Shown one piece after another: positions 1-9,746 of a DNA stretch of 64,000 nt. Made by a program: the position numbers and the translations under genes. The notes under the pieces were generated by a model that worked only from the letters and a program-made list of their open reading frames with translations, did no database searches and was not told where the DNA came from. The DNA is from Paraglaciecola sp. 20A4 (GTDB taxonomy: Bacteria > Pseudomonadota > Gammaproteobacteria > Enterobacterales > Alteromonadaceae), in assembly GCF_011378905.1 (NCBI RefSeq), contig NZ_WTPY01000002.1, positions 62,001 to 126,000 on the forward strand, written 5' to 3'. Numbering within the stretch: position 1 is the first letter of the stretch; every line of letters begins with the position of its first letter.

Positions 1-95
1 AAGACTGATGGTAAGTTGTCCGGAGACATACCTTCAATACACTTTACCTTTTGCGTAACGTGAGAAGTATGCGTAATTGTTACCTTAGAATTCAC
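1..95 (-). CDS. Partial N-terminus of a probable cupin-like (Cupin_8/JmjC-type) protein
   Basis: An open frame begins with GTG three bases after the SapC stop and runs off the left edge of the window, giving 31 codons. The visible part contains KCIEGMSPDNLPSV, which resembles the opening of cupin-like proteins that often follow SapC in TonB receptor clusters of Alteromonadales. No strong ribosome binding site is visible before the GTG, and the internal ATG of the GMSP stretch could be the start instead. The assignment rests mainly on gene order and a short resemblance, so it is tentative. Confidence 0.42.
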   Translation of the reverse strand, partial: MNSKVTITHTSHVTQKVKCIEGMSPDNLPSV

Positions 96-98
96 AAA

Positions 99-839
99 TC
101 ACGCATCTATAGCATGGCTAATACGCTGGTTTTTACGGGCGACTAAATCTCTAAAGTGTACTTGTGAGGCTAAAATCAGATAGGCTGCTTGCAAATAACC
201 GGTGTTGTGTAAGCGCACTATATTTTCCGGACTTAAATTATTAAGTACTTCTTCATTAATCGTATAAAAGCCAATTAATTGATGTTTTTCGCCACTATCT
301 AGAGTGACGTCTAACGTCATCGACTCAAGTAGGTTGAGCGTGGTTAAAGCACTGACGAATGCTTGGTTACCTTGTAGTCCGTGGTGTAATGTTTCTAATA
401 TGGCGGCTATATCTTCTAAATATTGACTGTTACCGCCGTACTCTAAAAATAATTCAATGCCTTCGGTTTTACTTAATCGGGGGGAATCCAAATCGATGGT
501 AATAACGCGTTGCTGCTCTGTTATGCCATCAGTGGTTATATCCTGGGTACCGATAAAGAATGGCAATCGTTGAACTGACAAAGGTAGGTAAGCGGCATCC
601 CATTTATCATCATGTAAAAATAGGTTTTCATGCTGTTCAAAACCAAACAAAGTGATGGGAGTGAATTGACCACTTTCAGGATCTTTATGAAATACAATAG
701 GGTAATGTGCTTGTACGCTGCGTATTTCATCCACGAATGTAGGCGTAAACCAAAGGTTATCAGCATACTGCTCACCTCTTTTGGTGAGCACCCGTAAATC
801 GCTATGTTCAATACTATTTAGTAATGCATGGTTTGCCAT
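99..839 (-). CDS. SapC family protein
   Basis: A 246-residue protein of the SapC family (named after an S-layer-linked Campylobacter protein; molecular role unsettled). In marine gammaproteobacteria SapC genes commonly sit beside large TonB-dependent receptors, cupin-like proteins and flavin-dependent halogenases, and this one lies directly downstream of such a receptor on the same strand. The start chosen is the ATG at 839, preceded by AAGGTGGGG at good spacing; a longer frame to 869 lacks such a site. Family-like blocks are the NxxHxxLRVLT opening, the PIVFHKD stretch and the aromatic GFYTINEE segment near residue 190. No signal peptide is seen. Family call is fairly sure; function is unknown. 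Confidence 0.8.
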   Translation of the reverse strand: MANHALLNSIEHSDLRVLTKRGEQYADNLWFTPTFVDEIRSVQAHYPIVFHKDPESGQFTPITLFGFEQHENLFLHDDKWDAAYLPLSVQRLPFFIGTQDITTDGITEQQRVITIDLDSPRLSKTEGIELFLEYGGNSQYLEDIAAILETLHHGLQGNQAFVSALTTLNLLESMTLDVTLDSGEKHQLIGFYTINEEVLNNLSPENIVRLHNTGYLQAAYLILASQVHFRDLVARKNQRISHAIDA

Positions 840-917
840 ATAAGCCCCACCTTTATTTATTGTTGCCAATTAATGCTCATTATTAATTATTTTATTTATT
901 CGCTTAATTAGACAAAA

Positions 918-946
918 GCCGCAGTACTTTTTAAGTACTGCGACGC
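918..946 (-). terminator. Intergenic hairpin between TonB receptor and SapC
   Basis: A perfect 10-bp stem (CGCAGTACTT with AAGTACTGCG at 920-942, 3-base loop) lies just after the receptor stop and is followed on the minus strand by GCTTTTG. It looks like a weak terminator that would let some transcription continue into SapC. The U-run is short, so an mRNA-stabilising hairpin is equally possible. Confidence 0.6.
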
Positions 947-964
947 ACTTTTTAAAATTTAATA

Positions 965-3900
965 TTAAAAGGTATATCTAGCTCCAATGTTATAACGAGC
1001 GCCTGATTGTGTCAGTTTGTAAATCAAACGATTATCCCGGCCGAATTCATTGATATATTCATCAGTAATATTAATGCCTTCTAAGAATACGGTCAGTCCT
1101 TCGAGCTGTTTTATTTCGTAACTTACGTTAAAGTCAATTTGATAATAAGCATCGGTAAATATAGGCGCTGTTAAATCACCATTTACTCGGCGTTCATTTA
1201 GAAACTCATCACGCCAGTTATAGGCAATTCGCGCTTGTAAACCGTCTTTATCATAGAAAGCAACTAGATTAGCGGTGTCACTCAAACCCACGAGTGCTTC
1301 CGTGTCACTTAATGATGATTTATCGTACTCTAGTCCGGAATCAACCATTGTGTAGTTAACTATTGCGCCAAAACCAGATTCACCAAATAGGTGTTGAACA
1401 TTAAATTCAATACCGTCTATGGTGTGTTCGGTATCACCGTTTACCGGAACATTGATTCTAAAGTTAACAAGGTTGTCAGTGGCTGAATCGCCCAATATTG
1501 TTCCGCCGTCCAACTCGCCATTTTCGTCAAACTTGGGTGTAACGTTCGGATCATCAGCATAGTTCTCAAAGATGTATGTGCGTAACTGTTGGTTTGTCGC
1601 ACCGGCACCTAATGCAGCTACCGCAGCATCAAATTTTTCACCATCTAATGGGTTCGCAAGATTGAAAATCGTTGAATTGCTGGTACCTGTAGTAATCCAA
1701 TTTTTTACGTCCTTTCTAAAATACCCTAGGGATACATAACTGCCTTCTTCGTAATACCATTCAGCAGATAAATCGTAATTTACCGATTCTAATGGACGAA
1801 GTCCTGGATTTCCTGAATTCCCCGAGTAACCACTCAAGCTACCCGCCGTGCTGATAGTCGTACCGCCTTGTAGGGCACCGTAACCAGCACGTGAAATCGT
1901 TTTACCCAACGCAGCGCGCAAAATAATGTCATCTGTGACCGACAGATTAAAATTAAAACTGGGTAAGAACTGTGAATAGTCGGCGGATTGCTTAAGGGTT
2001 TCTATTCCGGTAACGCCAGTTACAGCGGTAGAGGTCGCTTCTGACCACTCCACTGTACTATACCCTGGCGCTGATGCAGTTGAGGTGATATCCGTTTTTT
2101 CATAACGCATACCTAGATGAGCGTTATACGGCATATCACCTAACTCGCCATCATAGTGGAATTGCACAAACGCGGCTGTCGTTTCTTCTTCAGTAAAGCG
2201 GTTAGTTTCAGCGTCCCAGTTGGTTGAAGCACAAAAATGCCCTTCACCATTTGGACCCGCAGATGCTCCGTCAGGAGCTAAACAGTCTCCCCATACAGTA
2301 TCGACGTTGGCCACTGGATCAGCAAATTCAGCAGCACGAACTATTTCATCGAAATCGGCATACCAAATACGATTAAATAAATCATATTCACCTTGAGTTG
2401 CCGTTCCCTCAAAATTACCTGCTTTAGCATCGAATTTATCCAGAATAGTGTCTTCAGTCCAGTTTACGTCAGCAAAGTCACCTTCTACTCCTACACCGCC
2501 CCAGTCGGCGCGTTGAACTTGGGTATGGCGGTAGCGATTGTTTACCGTATTTATTGATACACCAAAGTCGATGCTGGCGTCGTCATTTAATACGTATTTA
2601 CCTTTCACTTGGGTTTGGTCTATTTCTGATGTATAGAAATCATTGGCAAACCAACTGCCCGACAAGCGCATGGTATTTGGATTGAAGTTTTCAATATCAC
2701 CAGTCGCAATACCTGGTAACTCGCCTGTAAGATCTAAACCTGTCCGGGGACGAGTGTAAGAAGGTAATTGAATATTGTTACGAGTTCCATGGCGAGGGTC
2801 TGAAGCCTTCATTTCAGCTTCCGAACTGTGGTGATCTAATGTTAGCTCAAGGTCGTCATTAACCTGCCATTCTACATTAAGGCCTATTGAATCAATACTC
2901 TCTTCACGACCCCATGCGCCAACTGTCAATGAGGTATCTTCTAAGTCCGCATCACTGTTAACTTCATAAATTTCCGAGTATATCAGCGGCACTGCGTTTG
3001 GTTCGCCGGTCCAAACTGATTCGCTGCGATCACCAGCATAACCAAACCATACTGAAGCGTCGGTGTGTTGCTCTTCTATGTTGTTGCGGATCAAAGTGTA
3101 ATCTAATGTCGCAGTGATGTTGTCAGTAGGCCTAAACTGTAAAACAAGTTGGCCGTTGGTTCTGTCCCTTTGACGTTCTTCAAATACATATCTAGGTTGT
3201 TGGGGGTTTGAATAGATACCTGACGTAGGACGATTTGTTCCACCCTCTGCACCAGCTGGTACACCACCCCAACCAGTATTGGTATATTCACTTGCTCGGT
3301 AGCCTTGGGTATCAATAAATTCTTGCATTCCGCTTTCACGTTCTTGATAACTACCAGATATAGATATACCAAAAGTTTCGTCAGCGAAGGTTTGCGAATA
3401 TAAACCGCTTATTTCCGGAGTTTTGTCGCCCTTATCAGTCGATTTATCATCGACTAATTTAGCCCCAAAAGTCGCTTTTGTTCCTGGAGACTGAAATGGG
3501 CGGTGAGTCGACAAGTTAATTGTTGCGCCAATACCACCAGACGTTACGCTGGCATCTGCGGTTTTATAAACTTCAACACCAGATACACTTTCTGAGGCAA
3601 TATTAGCAAAATCGAAGGTTCTACTACCTGTTGTGGTAGGCATTTGACGGCCGTTTAAGGTAATAAGATTATTCGCTGCACCAAAGCCTCGAACGGTGAC
3701 TTGTGAGCCTTCACCACTGGCGCGGTCAATCGATACACCCGTAATGCGTTGGAGTGATTCGGCGAGGTTAGAATCAGGGAATTTCCCCATGTCTTCTGCG
3801 GATATAGCGTCTACTATGCCACTTGAGTCGCGTTTTATATCCATGGCGCGTAATAAACTGCCGCGAATACCACTGACTTGAATAACTTCTACATCTTGCT

Positions 3901-4006
3901 GGGCTGCTTGCTCTTGAGCCATAACAGGCATAACTGCTGCACTACTGAGTAGCAGTGAAATACTGCTCGTCAGCAATGACTTTTTAAATTTAGTGTGTGA
4001 ATTCAT
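965..4006 (-). CDS. TonB-dependent outer membrane receptor
   Basis: A 1013-residue outer membrane receptor. The start at 4006 follows ACAAGGTACATTT and gives a classic signal peptide (K-rich start, hydrophobic SSISLLLSSAAVMPV, cleavage after MAQ). The N-terminal plug holds the TonB-box-like VEVIQVSG and the DAISAEDMGKFPDSNLAESL block with ITGVSIDR, typical of the large receptors of the Xanthomonas/Caulobacter type found in carbohydrate- or chelate-using marine bacteria. The remainder is beta-barrel-like and ends in the aromatic ARYTF required for outer membrane insertion. Large size and the SapC neighbour suggest uptake of an organic nutrient rather than a classic siderophore, but the substrate cannot be read from sequence. 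Confidence 0.93.
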   Translation of the reverse strand: MNSHTKFKKSLLTSSISLLLSSAAVMPVMAQEQAAQQDVEVIQVSGIRGSLLRAMDIKRDSSGIVDAISAEDMGKFPDSNLAESLQRITGVSIDRASGEGSQVTVRGFGAANNLITLNGRQMPTTTGSRTFDFANIASESVSGVEVYKTADASVTSGGIGATINLSTHRPFQSPGTKATFGAKLVDDKSTDKGDKTPEISGLYSQTFADETFGISISGSYQERESGMQEFIDTQGYRASEYTNTGWGGVPAGAEGGTNRPTSGIYSNPQQPRYVFEERQRDRTNGQLVLQFRPTDNITATLDYTLIRNNIEEQHTDASVWFGYAGDRSESVWTGEPNAVPLIYSEIYEVNSDADLEDTSLTVGAWGREESIDSIGLNVEWQVNDDLELTLDHHSSEAEMKASDPRHGTRNNIQLPSYTRPRTGLDLTGELPGIATGDIENFNPNTMRLSGSWFANDFYTSEIDQTQVKGKYVLNDDASIDFGVSINTVNNRYRHTQVQRADWGGVGVEGDFADVNWTEDTILDKFDAKAGNFEGTATQGEYDLFNRIWYADFDEIVRAAEFADPVANVDTVWGDCLAPDGASAGPNGEGHFCASTNWDAETNRFTEEETTAAFVQFHYDGELGDMPYNAHLGMRYEKTDITSTASAPGYSTVEWSEATSTAVTGVTGIETLKQSADYSQFLPSFNFNLSVTDDIILRAALGKTISRAGYGALQGGTTISTAGSLSGYSGNSGNPGLRPLESVNYDLSAEWYYEEGSYVSLGYFRKDVKNWITTGTSNSTIFNLANPLDGEKFDAAVAALGAGATNQQLRTYIFENYADDPNVTPKFDENGELDGGTILGDSATDNLVNFRINVPVNGDTEHTIDGIEFNVQHLFGESGFGAIVNYTMVDSGLEYDKSSLSDTEALVGLSDTANLVAFYDKDGLQARIAYNWRDEFLNERRVNGDLTAPIFTDAYYQIDFNVSYEIKQLEGLTVFLEGINITDEYINEFGRDNRLIYKLTQSGARYNIGARYTF

Positions 4007-4395
4007 AAATGTACCTTGTGATCCTGGTTGATAATCATCCAAAGAGGCGCAAACCTTGGTGCTGCAAATAGCCTTACGGTAACAGCAAGATGTAAACGCA
4101 CGATTACGTTAAAGTCATGTTAACTATATGTCAATGCGCCATATTTAACTTGTTATTAACAAAAGTTGTTATTAATTTATTTTTTTTCGTGAATTGTTAC
4201 TTTGCAACGTAATTGGAGAATATAAAGTCAGCGATAAGCCTGAATTGATCCGCTTAATATAAATTCGCTGAGAAAGTAATACGGAATGAAAAGGTAATTA
4301 TTGCTGTTTAACCATCTATCGGATTTGCGCAAATATGCAAAATCGTTTATTTTTCTCGCATCCTCGGTCTTCCGTCTATTTGGAATATATTTTTA
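4007..4395. other. Divergent intergenic region, receptor / HD-GYP gene
   Basis: About 390 bases without a gene between two divergent starts; it must carry both promoters. It is AT-rich with the partly symmetrical TTAACTTGTTATTAACAAAAG near 4147-4167. I see no convincing Fur box, riboswitch or small gene. Confidence 0.5.
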
Positions 4396-5562
4396 GTGTT
4401 GAAAACTATCCCGGTAAATGAACTAGAAATCGGCATGTATGTTGACTCGATTGCAGTGCAAAACGGTAACCTAAAAATTAAAAGTAGAGGAAGAGTGACA
4501 AGTGACGCTGCTATTGCTGCAATGAAAAAACAAGGGATCGTATCCTTGATTATCGATTTGAGTAAGCAGTTACCTAAACCTGAAGAATCCCTACCTCAAG
4601 TTGAAGACGTTAAAGATATAGATATTAGTTTTGCCGATGAAATAGGTAAGGCTGCCAAGTTGCATGATAAGGGTAAAGTTCTGCAACGTCGCTTACTGCA
4701 ATCGGTAAACAAAGGCCTACCGATCGACATTGCTATACCAAAGGAATTTACCACTAAACTGGTATCGTCTATTAATCGCAATCCCAATGCGTTGTTGTGC
4801 ATGACGAAAATTCGCGAAAAAGACAGTTATTTACTTGAACACTCATTAAACGTCGCTATTTTATTAGCTAATTTTGCAAGTTACCTAGAAATGCCTGAAG
4901 ACGAAGTGCAAGAGTTAGCTTTATCTGGGTTTCTACATGATATTGGTAAAATTAAGGTACCTGATAATATTTTGCATAAACCTGGTCGTCTAACGGATCA
5001 AGAATTGGTTGTGATGCGTGATCATGTTTATTTCGGTGTGCGTGTATTAGAAGATATGGGGATCCCTGCACGGATTATTGAAACTATCTCCCAGCATCAT
5101 GAAAGGTTAGATGGTTACGGTTACCCTGAAGGTGCAAGAGGCGACGAGATAGGCCTGTTTGGTCGAATGATAGCGATAGTTGATACTTACGATGCTATTA
5201 CCGCTGATCGTTGTTACAAGGCAGGAGTGCCATCGCAAAAAGCACTGAAAATTCTGCACGCAGACACACCCGTTAAATACGACCAGCATCTAGTTGAGCA
5301 GTTTATTAAATGTATTGGGGTATATCCGGTCGGCAGTTTGGTGAAATTATCCAGTGAGAAAATAGCGGTAGTGATTAAACAGAACGACAACCACCCTCTC
5401 AAACCTTTAGTGAAGGTTTTTTATTCTGTACGCAGTGCGCATTACTTATCTCCGGTAGAAATTGACTTATTACACTCTCAATACCGAGTTGAAAAAGCGG
5501 TAATGGCGAGTGAATTCAAGTTAGATTTCAACCGGTACTTCAATGAATCAATAGCTCTCTAG
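4396..5562 (+). CDS. HD-GYP domain cyclic di-GMP phosphodiesterase
   Basis: A 388-residue cytoplasmic protein with an N-terminal DUF3391 domain (opening KTIPVNELEIGMYV) and a C-terminal HD-GYP domain. Catalytic signatures are visible: HDIGKIKVPDNILHKPG holds the HD pair and the conserved KxPD/KPG motifs, and HHERLDGYGYPEG holds the HHExxDGxGYP (GYP) signature. Such enzymes hydrolyse c-di-GMP and favour motile over sessile states. Start is GTG at 4396, immediately followed by TTG; a GGA lies about a dozen bases upstream. It stands alone on the plus strand and converges on a small minus-strand frame. Confidence 0.93.
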   Translation: MLKTIPVNELEIGMYVDSIAVQNGNLKIKSRGRVTSDAAIAAMKKQGIVSLIIDLSKQLPKPEESLPQVEDVKDIDISFADEIGKAAKLHDKGKVLQRRLLQSVNKGLPIDIAIPKEFTTKLVSSINRNPNALLCMTKIREKDSYLLEHSLNVAILLANFASYLEMPEDEVQELALSGFLHDIGKIKVPDNILHKPGRLTDQELVVMRDHVYFGVRVLEDMGIPARIIETISQHHERLDGYGYPEGARGDEIGLFGRMIAIVDTYDAITADRCYKAGVPSQKALKILHADTPVKYDQHLVEQFIKCIGVYPVGSLVKLSSEKIAVVIKQNDNHPLKPLVKVFYSVRSAHYLSPVEIDLLHSQYRVEKAVMASEFKLDFNRYFNESIAL

Positions 5563-5741
5563 CTGCTTCTTACGCACTGTAGAATCACTTTTACCTGATC
5601 CGCTGTAACGTCCGAAGGGCATACTCCCTTACTTACCAATGTATGACGAATTTGCTCGGCATTATCGGCAGCTAGCGCGTTGCTATTGCGTTGAATATAA
5701 CGCGTAAGTTGTTGCTGTAATTTTCGTGTTAAACAAGACAT
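5559..5741 (-). CDS. Small hypothetical protein
   Basis: A 60-residue frame whose end overlaps the last four bases of the HD-GYP gene in convergent orientation. The composition is protein-like (QIRHTLVSKGVCPSDVTADQVK), with two Cys and an even helical character, but there is no clear ribosome binding site ahead of the ATG. I do not recognise a family. It may be real or a chance frame. Confidence 0.4.
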   Translation of the reverse strand: MSCLTRKLQQQLTRYIQRNSNALAADNAEQIRHTLVSKGVCPSDVTADQVKVILQCVRSS

Positions 5742-6367
5742 CTGTACATCTAAACCAGTTAATTATCTTTCATTTAAAGTACGCATCCGCAACGTAAACT
5801 ATATCAGGTAAAATCGCGGCTACACCATGCTAATACTCGTCTGCATATAGCAAGCCATCTAATTAAAAGTAATATAAATCAGCTTGTTAAGAATGCAGCT
5901 CCTTTTGTCACCCAGTCATTGTTAAAAATTTTGACATAGACTAAAGATTAGAAAAGCAAGCTTTGATGACGAATATAACTGCCTTTGCGAATGGTAAATC
6001 GATGTGTGCGCATACTAGGGTAGTTGCAAAGATAAGAGAACCGTTTCAACAGTTAAAATGCTGCTTATATATTCAGATAGGTTGTTAAAACGTAATAGCC
6101 CGCTTTAGCAGAAGTTAGGCTGCATGATTCACGCCGTAAATATATCGCTAACAAACACGAGTAAGTTGTTAAATGAAAGTTGGTCAATCCGCTTCAATGC
6201 ATGTCATACATGAAACTAAGATCACCATGTTTAGCAGTCACCAATTCTGTTGGGCGGAGATGTCGGTCGATGGGTTTGGGTAACTTAGCAGTTCAAACAT
6301 AGAGCGTTGCTAGGTGAAAAACTGACTGTTGGTTAAAAAGTATTTTATATTCGACCTAACTAGACAT
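5742..6367. other. Gene-poor stretch left of the yicC island
   Basis: About 625 bases with stops in all frames at ordinary density. I see no RNA gene, insertion sequence end or convincing small gene. Because it lies beyond the displaced yicC terminator, it is probably the original chromosomal sequence that followed yicC before the island inserted. Confidence 0.45.
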
Positions 6368-6391
6368 AAAAAAGCCTCTAAAATAGAGGCT
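6368..6391 (-). terminator. Displaced yicC-type Rho-independent terminator
   Basis: On the minus strand an 8-bp stem (AGCCTCTA / TAGAGGCT, 3-base loop) is followed by six T. It directly follows a copy of the yicC 3' end (6418-6438) and so looks like the native yicC terminator, separated from the gene by the 11-kb island. Confidence 0.85.
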
Positions 6392-6417
6392 ATAAGAGTA
6401 ATAGCGAATTGTTTTAC

Positions 6418-6438
6418 CTACTCGATATTCGCGATCTG
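6418..6438. repeat. Left attachment site (att) of the yicC island
   Basis: This 21-base stretch matches the 3' end of yicC at 17474-17494 in 18 positions, with the 11-base core TTCGCGATCTG identical. Read on the minus strand it still encodes Q-I-A-N-I-E-stop, the exact C-terminus of YicC, using different third bases. It marks the left border of the integrated element. Confidence 0.88.
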
Positions 6439-6587
6439 TTTGTTGAGTTATAAATATATTTATTTTAAAAACAAAAGGTTAGCAGTGGTTTTTGTGGGAT
6501 TAATGTTTTTGCCCACAAATTTGTCCACCTTGAAGTGGCGTAGTTAATTTGGCCCCCTAACTAGAGATGTTTAGCATTTGGTTGTGG

Positions 6588-9500
6588 TTAGCCGTATATC
6601 GTTTTAGCAAATACGCTTGGAAATTGCTGTAAAGCTGGTTCTAAATAAGCTCGAGCATCTTCAAAAAAAGATTCACCGATAGTTTTGTCACCGCCGGTCA
6701 ACATAATGAGATTACCGATATATCTACATACATAGCGATCCGATAAGCCTTTAGCGTAAAGTAAATGTTCAACATCCGATTTTAAGCCTAGTTTAAGAGA
6801 GCGCTGTAAGTTTCTTACTTGCTCAGAGTGAGCTTTTAAACGCTCCTGGCTTTCCATTAAATCTGCTATTGCACCAATTACCAACATGACGTCATAACCC
6901 AATGCGCTGTCACACACATTCAAAATATTATCGATTGTGAGAGCTCGTTGCTGACTACCAGCTATAAACTGGTATTCCCGCTCATTTGCTTGATTCAAAA
7001 TATCAATATAACTATCACCAGCAAGCCACTGCTTAGCAATATAAATACCTGCGTTCTCTCCTACTAACTTATGTAATACTTTATTCTGGGCAACATCAGT
7101 TGCCAATGGCCACAAAACGTCAAGCAAGTGATCAGTTAAGAGTTCTTCAGACAATAATTCGATATTCTCATTGATCCAAGTTTCTATTTTATGCAACTCA
7201 GCAACACCCAACAGAGCTTTACCGAATGCAGTTCGTTTTCCCACTTCAACAGTATTTACTGATGTAGCAGCAATGGTAAAAACTGATTGCAAACTTACCC
7301 TCTCATCATCATTTGCTAAGGAGTAAGCTAAGGTGCTTGAATAAAGTTCAAGTATCTTACTTTCAATCAGGTCTTCTTCAGAAGAGTTCGCTAAAAGATA
7401 GCTCTCGATACTTTTAAAATAAGCTTTCCTCAAATCCATTTGAGCAAGCAAACCTGAGATATCTTGTCCTTTGGCAGCCTTAATACTTAACTGAATGTAT
7501 TTGTCTGGGTCTTGAATGAATTTAATCGGATTTATATCGAAAGGGTCATCTTCAAATGGCTTAGCTAAGCTTAGCAAGCTGCTTGAACAGTGTTCTGACT
7601 GTAAAGGGTCAAGCATGGCCTGCATATTTTTCCACTGCCACCTTTGAGTAGAGTGTCTTTTATCAAACAGCTCTGTATCTGTAAAAATAACGCTACCTTC
7701 AGTATGTTTACCTGAGCGCCCAGCCCTACCTAATAAGTTGTGGAAGTCACGTGTAGAAATGCGTTTTTGTCCTTGAAATACTCCAGAAACAATTAAGTAT
7801 TTAATCGGTAAATTTACGCCCTGTGCTAAAGTAGAAGTACAAACAACACATCGACCTAAACCATGTTCCATGGCGTATTCAACTGATATCCTAAGGCCAT
7901 TAGGAACGCCAGAACTGTGAGGTAATATACCTAGTAATATTGCTTTGGTAAGAACTGAACCCTCACCTAAATGTAATGCTGATAGCTTTGCAATCTTTGT
8001 CAATTCGTCTTCAGCAGACGAGATCATTGGTAGATATAGGTCATCAATTCGATCTGCTGCTAAAGAAATCGCTTTACAAATTTTCTTAACAGTTATTTTT
8101 GTTCCGCAAAATATAGCTACTGGGCCAAATTCCGATAGTTTTGCTCCCAAATATGCGGCAATACTGCTTTTATCTGACTTATCAGGAAAATATCTTTGCT
8201 TTGTTTCCCTACCTATCAATGGAATCTGTATTCGTTCCAATACCCTGGGGACGAAAAACTCTTCAGAGTTTGGCTCTAGTGGTTTGACATAGTGAAACTG
8301 GCCACGTTGCCTAGTCCAACTACAGAAAGCTACACTTCGTTCAGTAGACAGGCATTCTGAACCATTAACAGACGTTCCTTCTTCCGCATAAAGCCATTCA
8401 CCAATAGAATCGGCATTAGAAAGAACGGCTGAGATTAATACATGCTGAGTGGCCGGGTTTAATTTTTGTTTTAGTGAAGTTAATAACAACTCATAAGTTA
8501 CACCGCGCTGTCCTGTATCAAACTGATGGCCTTCATCATAAATGACTAATGATACTTGATCAGCCAATTCTGGCTTATGCCGCAATAAATACACAAACTT
8601 TTCAGGCGTACTCACTACAATACTTGAACCTCGATCGTCTAGCTCTATTGAAGAAAATATTTGAGCAAATAACTCTTCGTCAAAAGCATCAACTTGAGGA
8701 ACATCATTAAGTTGATTAATTAGTACATTCTCACCCAAAAACGCTTCTGATAAAGAATCACTAATTTCTCTGCATAAAGACCTAAATGGAGCAATAATTA
8801 CTGCTACACTTGTTCTTTCAGCTAAAAACGCCGAGCGAATAATAAGTTCCGCAGACTTGGTCTTCCCTGCGCTTGTCGGCATTTGAATAACAGCAGATTT
8901 CCCTTTGTAAACACCATTTTCACCTAAAAGCCGTTGAGCAGGCCACAGTTCATCAATGAATGTATCTTTACCAAAGGCAGGCATCCATTCATTCAGGGAA
9001 ATACCACTAAACTCAGGAAGAAGTGATACAACTGAATTATCAACACGCTTCTCAACAATTGCAGCAATAATATCAGCAATTAAAATTTCTCTATCACCGC
9101 CCTTATCATGAACATAGTTTCGCAGTTGCAACGCAAACCTTTTTGCATTTTGTCCTTCTCGCATATTCGATTGACCGTAAAATTTTAATAATGAGCTAGT
9201 TAAACTCATTACTAACGGAATATCGATTATTGGAGGAGATGGGAATTCTGAAGGTGATGTTCTTCCCATTTTTATTGCATCTATAATTTCTCTATTAACA
9301 ATTGTTAATTGTGGTATTTGAGGGGCCGTTAATAGTTGTTCAAGTAAAAACTCTAGGCCAATATTAGTTAAAACTTTACGGTTGTTTTTTAGCTGGCTAG
9401 AAATTACAGATGCACTTCCTGGCATATCTGACAAATAATACGAAGCGGAACCTAAAAGGTATAAGTAATATTCATAGTTAGGCTCAAGCTGTGTCTGAAT

Positions 9501-9746
9501 TAAAGAATCAAAGTACCTGGCGACACTACGTAACTCATTTTTAGCTTCTAAAAGAAACTCATGATTTTGTTCTTCTGATAATTGTAAATGGCATAAATCA
9601 CCTAGTATTCCAATTGTCATGATTAACAATTTACTAGGGCTAGTTGTCAAGCGAATATGGTGCTCTTCTTCAATGCCGAGCTCGTACATTTTGGCTTTTG
9701 CTTTAGTTATAGACAGCAAAGTTGAAGATGAATTTTCAAACCTCAT
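6588..9746 (-). CDS. hamB: HamB-like Ski2-type helicase of a Hachiman-like defence system
   Basis: A 1052-residue superfamily 2 helicase. Motif I is MPTSAGKTKSAEL (about residues 289-300), Ib-like VVSTPEKF, motif II DEGH (about 404-407, in place of DEAD/DEAH), motif III SAVLSN, motif V TSTLAQGVNLP and motif VI LLGRAGRSGK (about 671-680). Long N- and C-terminal helical regions flank the core. The start chosen is ATG at 9746, preceded by GAGAGGG; it overlaps the end of the HamA-like gene by 11 bases, indicating translational coupling. In characterised Hachiman systems HamB senses aberrant DNA and controls the HamA nuclease. The family call rests on this pairing and the motifs. Confidence 0.82.
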   Translation of the reverse strand: MRFENSSSTLLSITKAKAKMYELGIEEEHHIRLTTSPSKLLIMTIGILGDLCHLQLSEEQNHEFLLEAKNELRSVARYFDSLIQTQLEPNYEYYLYLLGSASYYLSDMPGSASVISSQLKNNRKVLTNIGLEFLLEQLLTAPQIPQLTIVNREIIDAIKMGRTSPSEFPSPPIIDIPLVMSLTSSLLKFYGQSNMREGQNAKRFALQLRNYVHDKGGDREILIADIIAAIVEKRVDNSVVSLLPEFSGISLNEWMPAFGKDTFIDELWPAQRLLGENGVYKGKSAVIQMPTSAGKTKSAELIIRSAFLAERTSVAVIIAPFRSLCREISDSLSEAFLGENVLINQLNDVPQVDAFDEELFAQIFSSIELDDRGSSIVVSTPEKFVYLLRHKPELADQVSLVIYDEGHQFDTGQRGVTYELLLTSLKQKLNPATQHVLISAVLSNADSIGEWLYAEEGTSVNGSECLSTERSVAFCSWTRQRGQFHYVKPLEPNSEEFFVPRVLERIQIPLIGRETKQRYFPDKSDKSSIAAYLGAKLSEFGPVAIFCGTKITVKKICKAISLAADRIDDLYLPMISSAEDELTKIAKLSALHLGEGSVLTKAILLGILPHSSGVPNGLRISVEYAMEHGLGRCVVCTSTLAQGVNLPIKYLIVSGVFQGQKRISTRDFHNLLGRAGRSGKHTEGSVIFTDTELFDKRHSTQRWQWKNMQAMLDPLQSEHCSSSLLSLAKPFEDDPFDINPIKFIQDPDKYIQLSIKAAKGQDISGLLAQMDLRKAYFKSIESYLLANSSEEDLIESKILELYSSTLAYSLANDDERVSLQSVFTIAATSVNTVEVGKRTAFGKALLGVAELHKIETWINENIELLSEELLTDHLLDVLWPLATDVAQNKVLHKLVGENAGIYIAKQWLAGDSYIDILNQANEREYQFIAGSQQRALTIDNILNVCDSALGYDVMLVIGAIADLMESQERLKAHSEQVRNLQRSLKLGLKSDVEHLLYAKGLSDRYVCRYIGNLIMLTGGDKTIGESFFEDARAYLEPALQQFPSVFAKTIYG

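Noticed and set aside
3103-3372. 89-codon frame inside the TonB receptor gene
   Set aside because: Same-strand out-of-frame shadow of a clear gene.
4020-4040. Possible Fur box near the TonB receptor start
   Set aside because: Only a half-site (GATAATCATC) is present, so iron control of the receptor is not supported.
5559-6420. tRNA or small RNA gene as the island's target
   Set aside because: No cloverleaf seen; the repeat clearly matches yicC coding sequence instead.
6329-6547. 72-codon plus-strand frame across the island's left border
   Set aside because: It crosses the displaced terminator and the att site and has no ribosome binding site or protein-like pattern; treated as chance.
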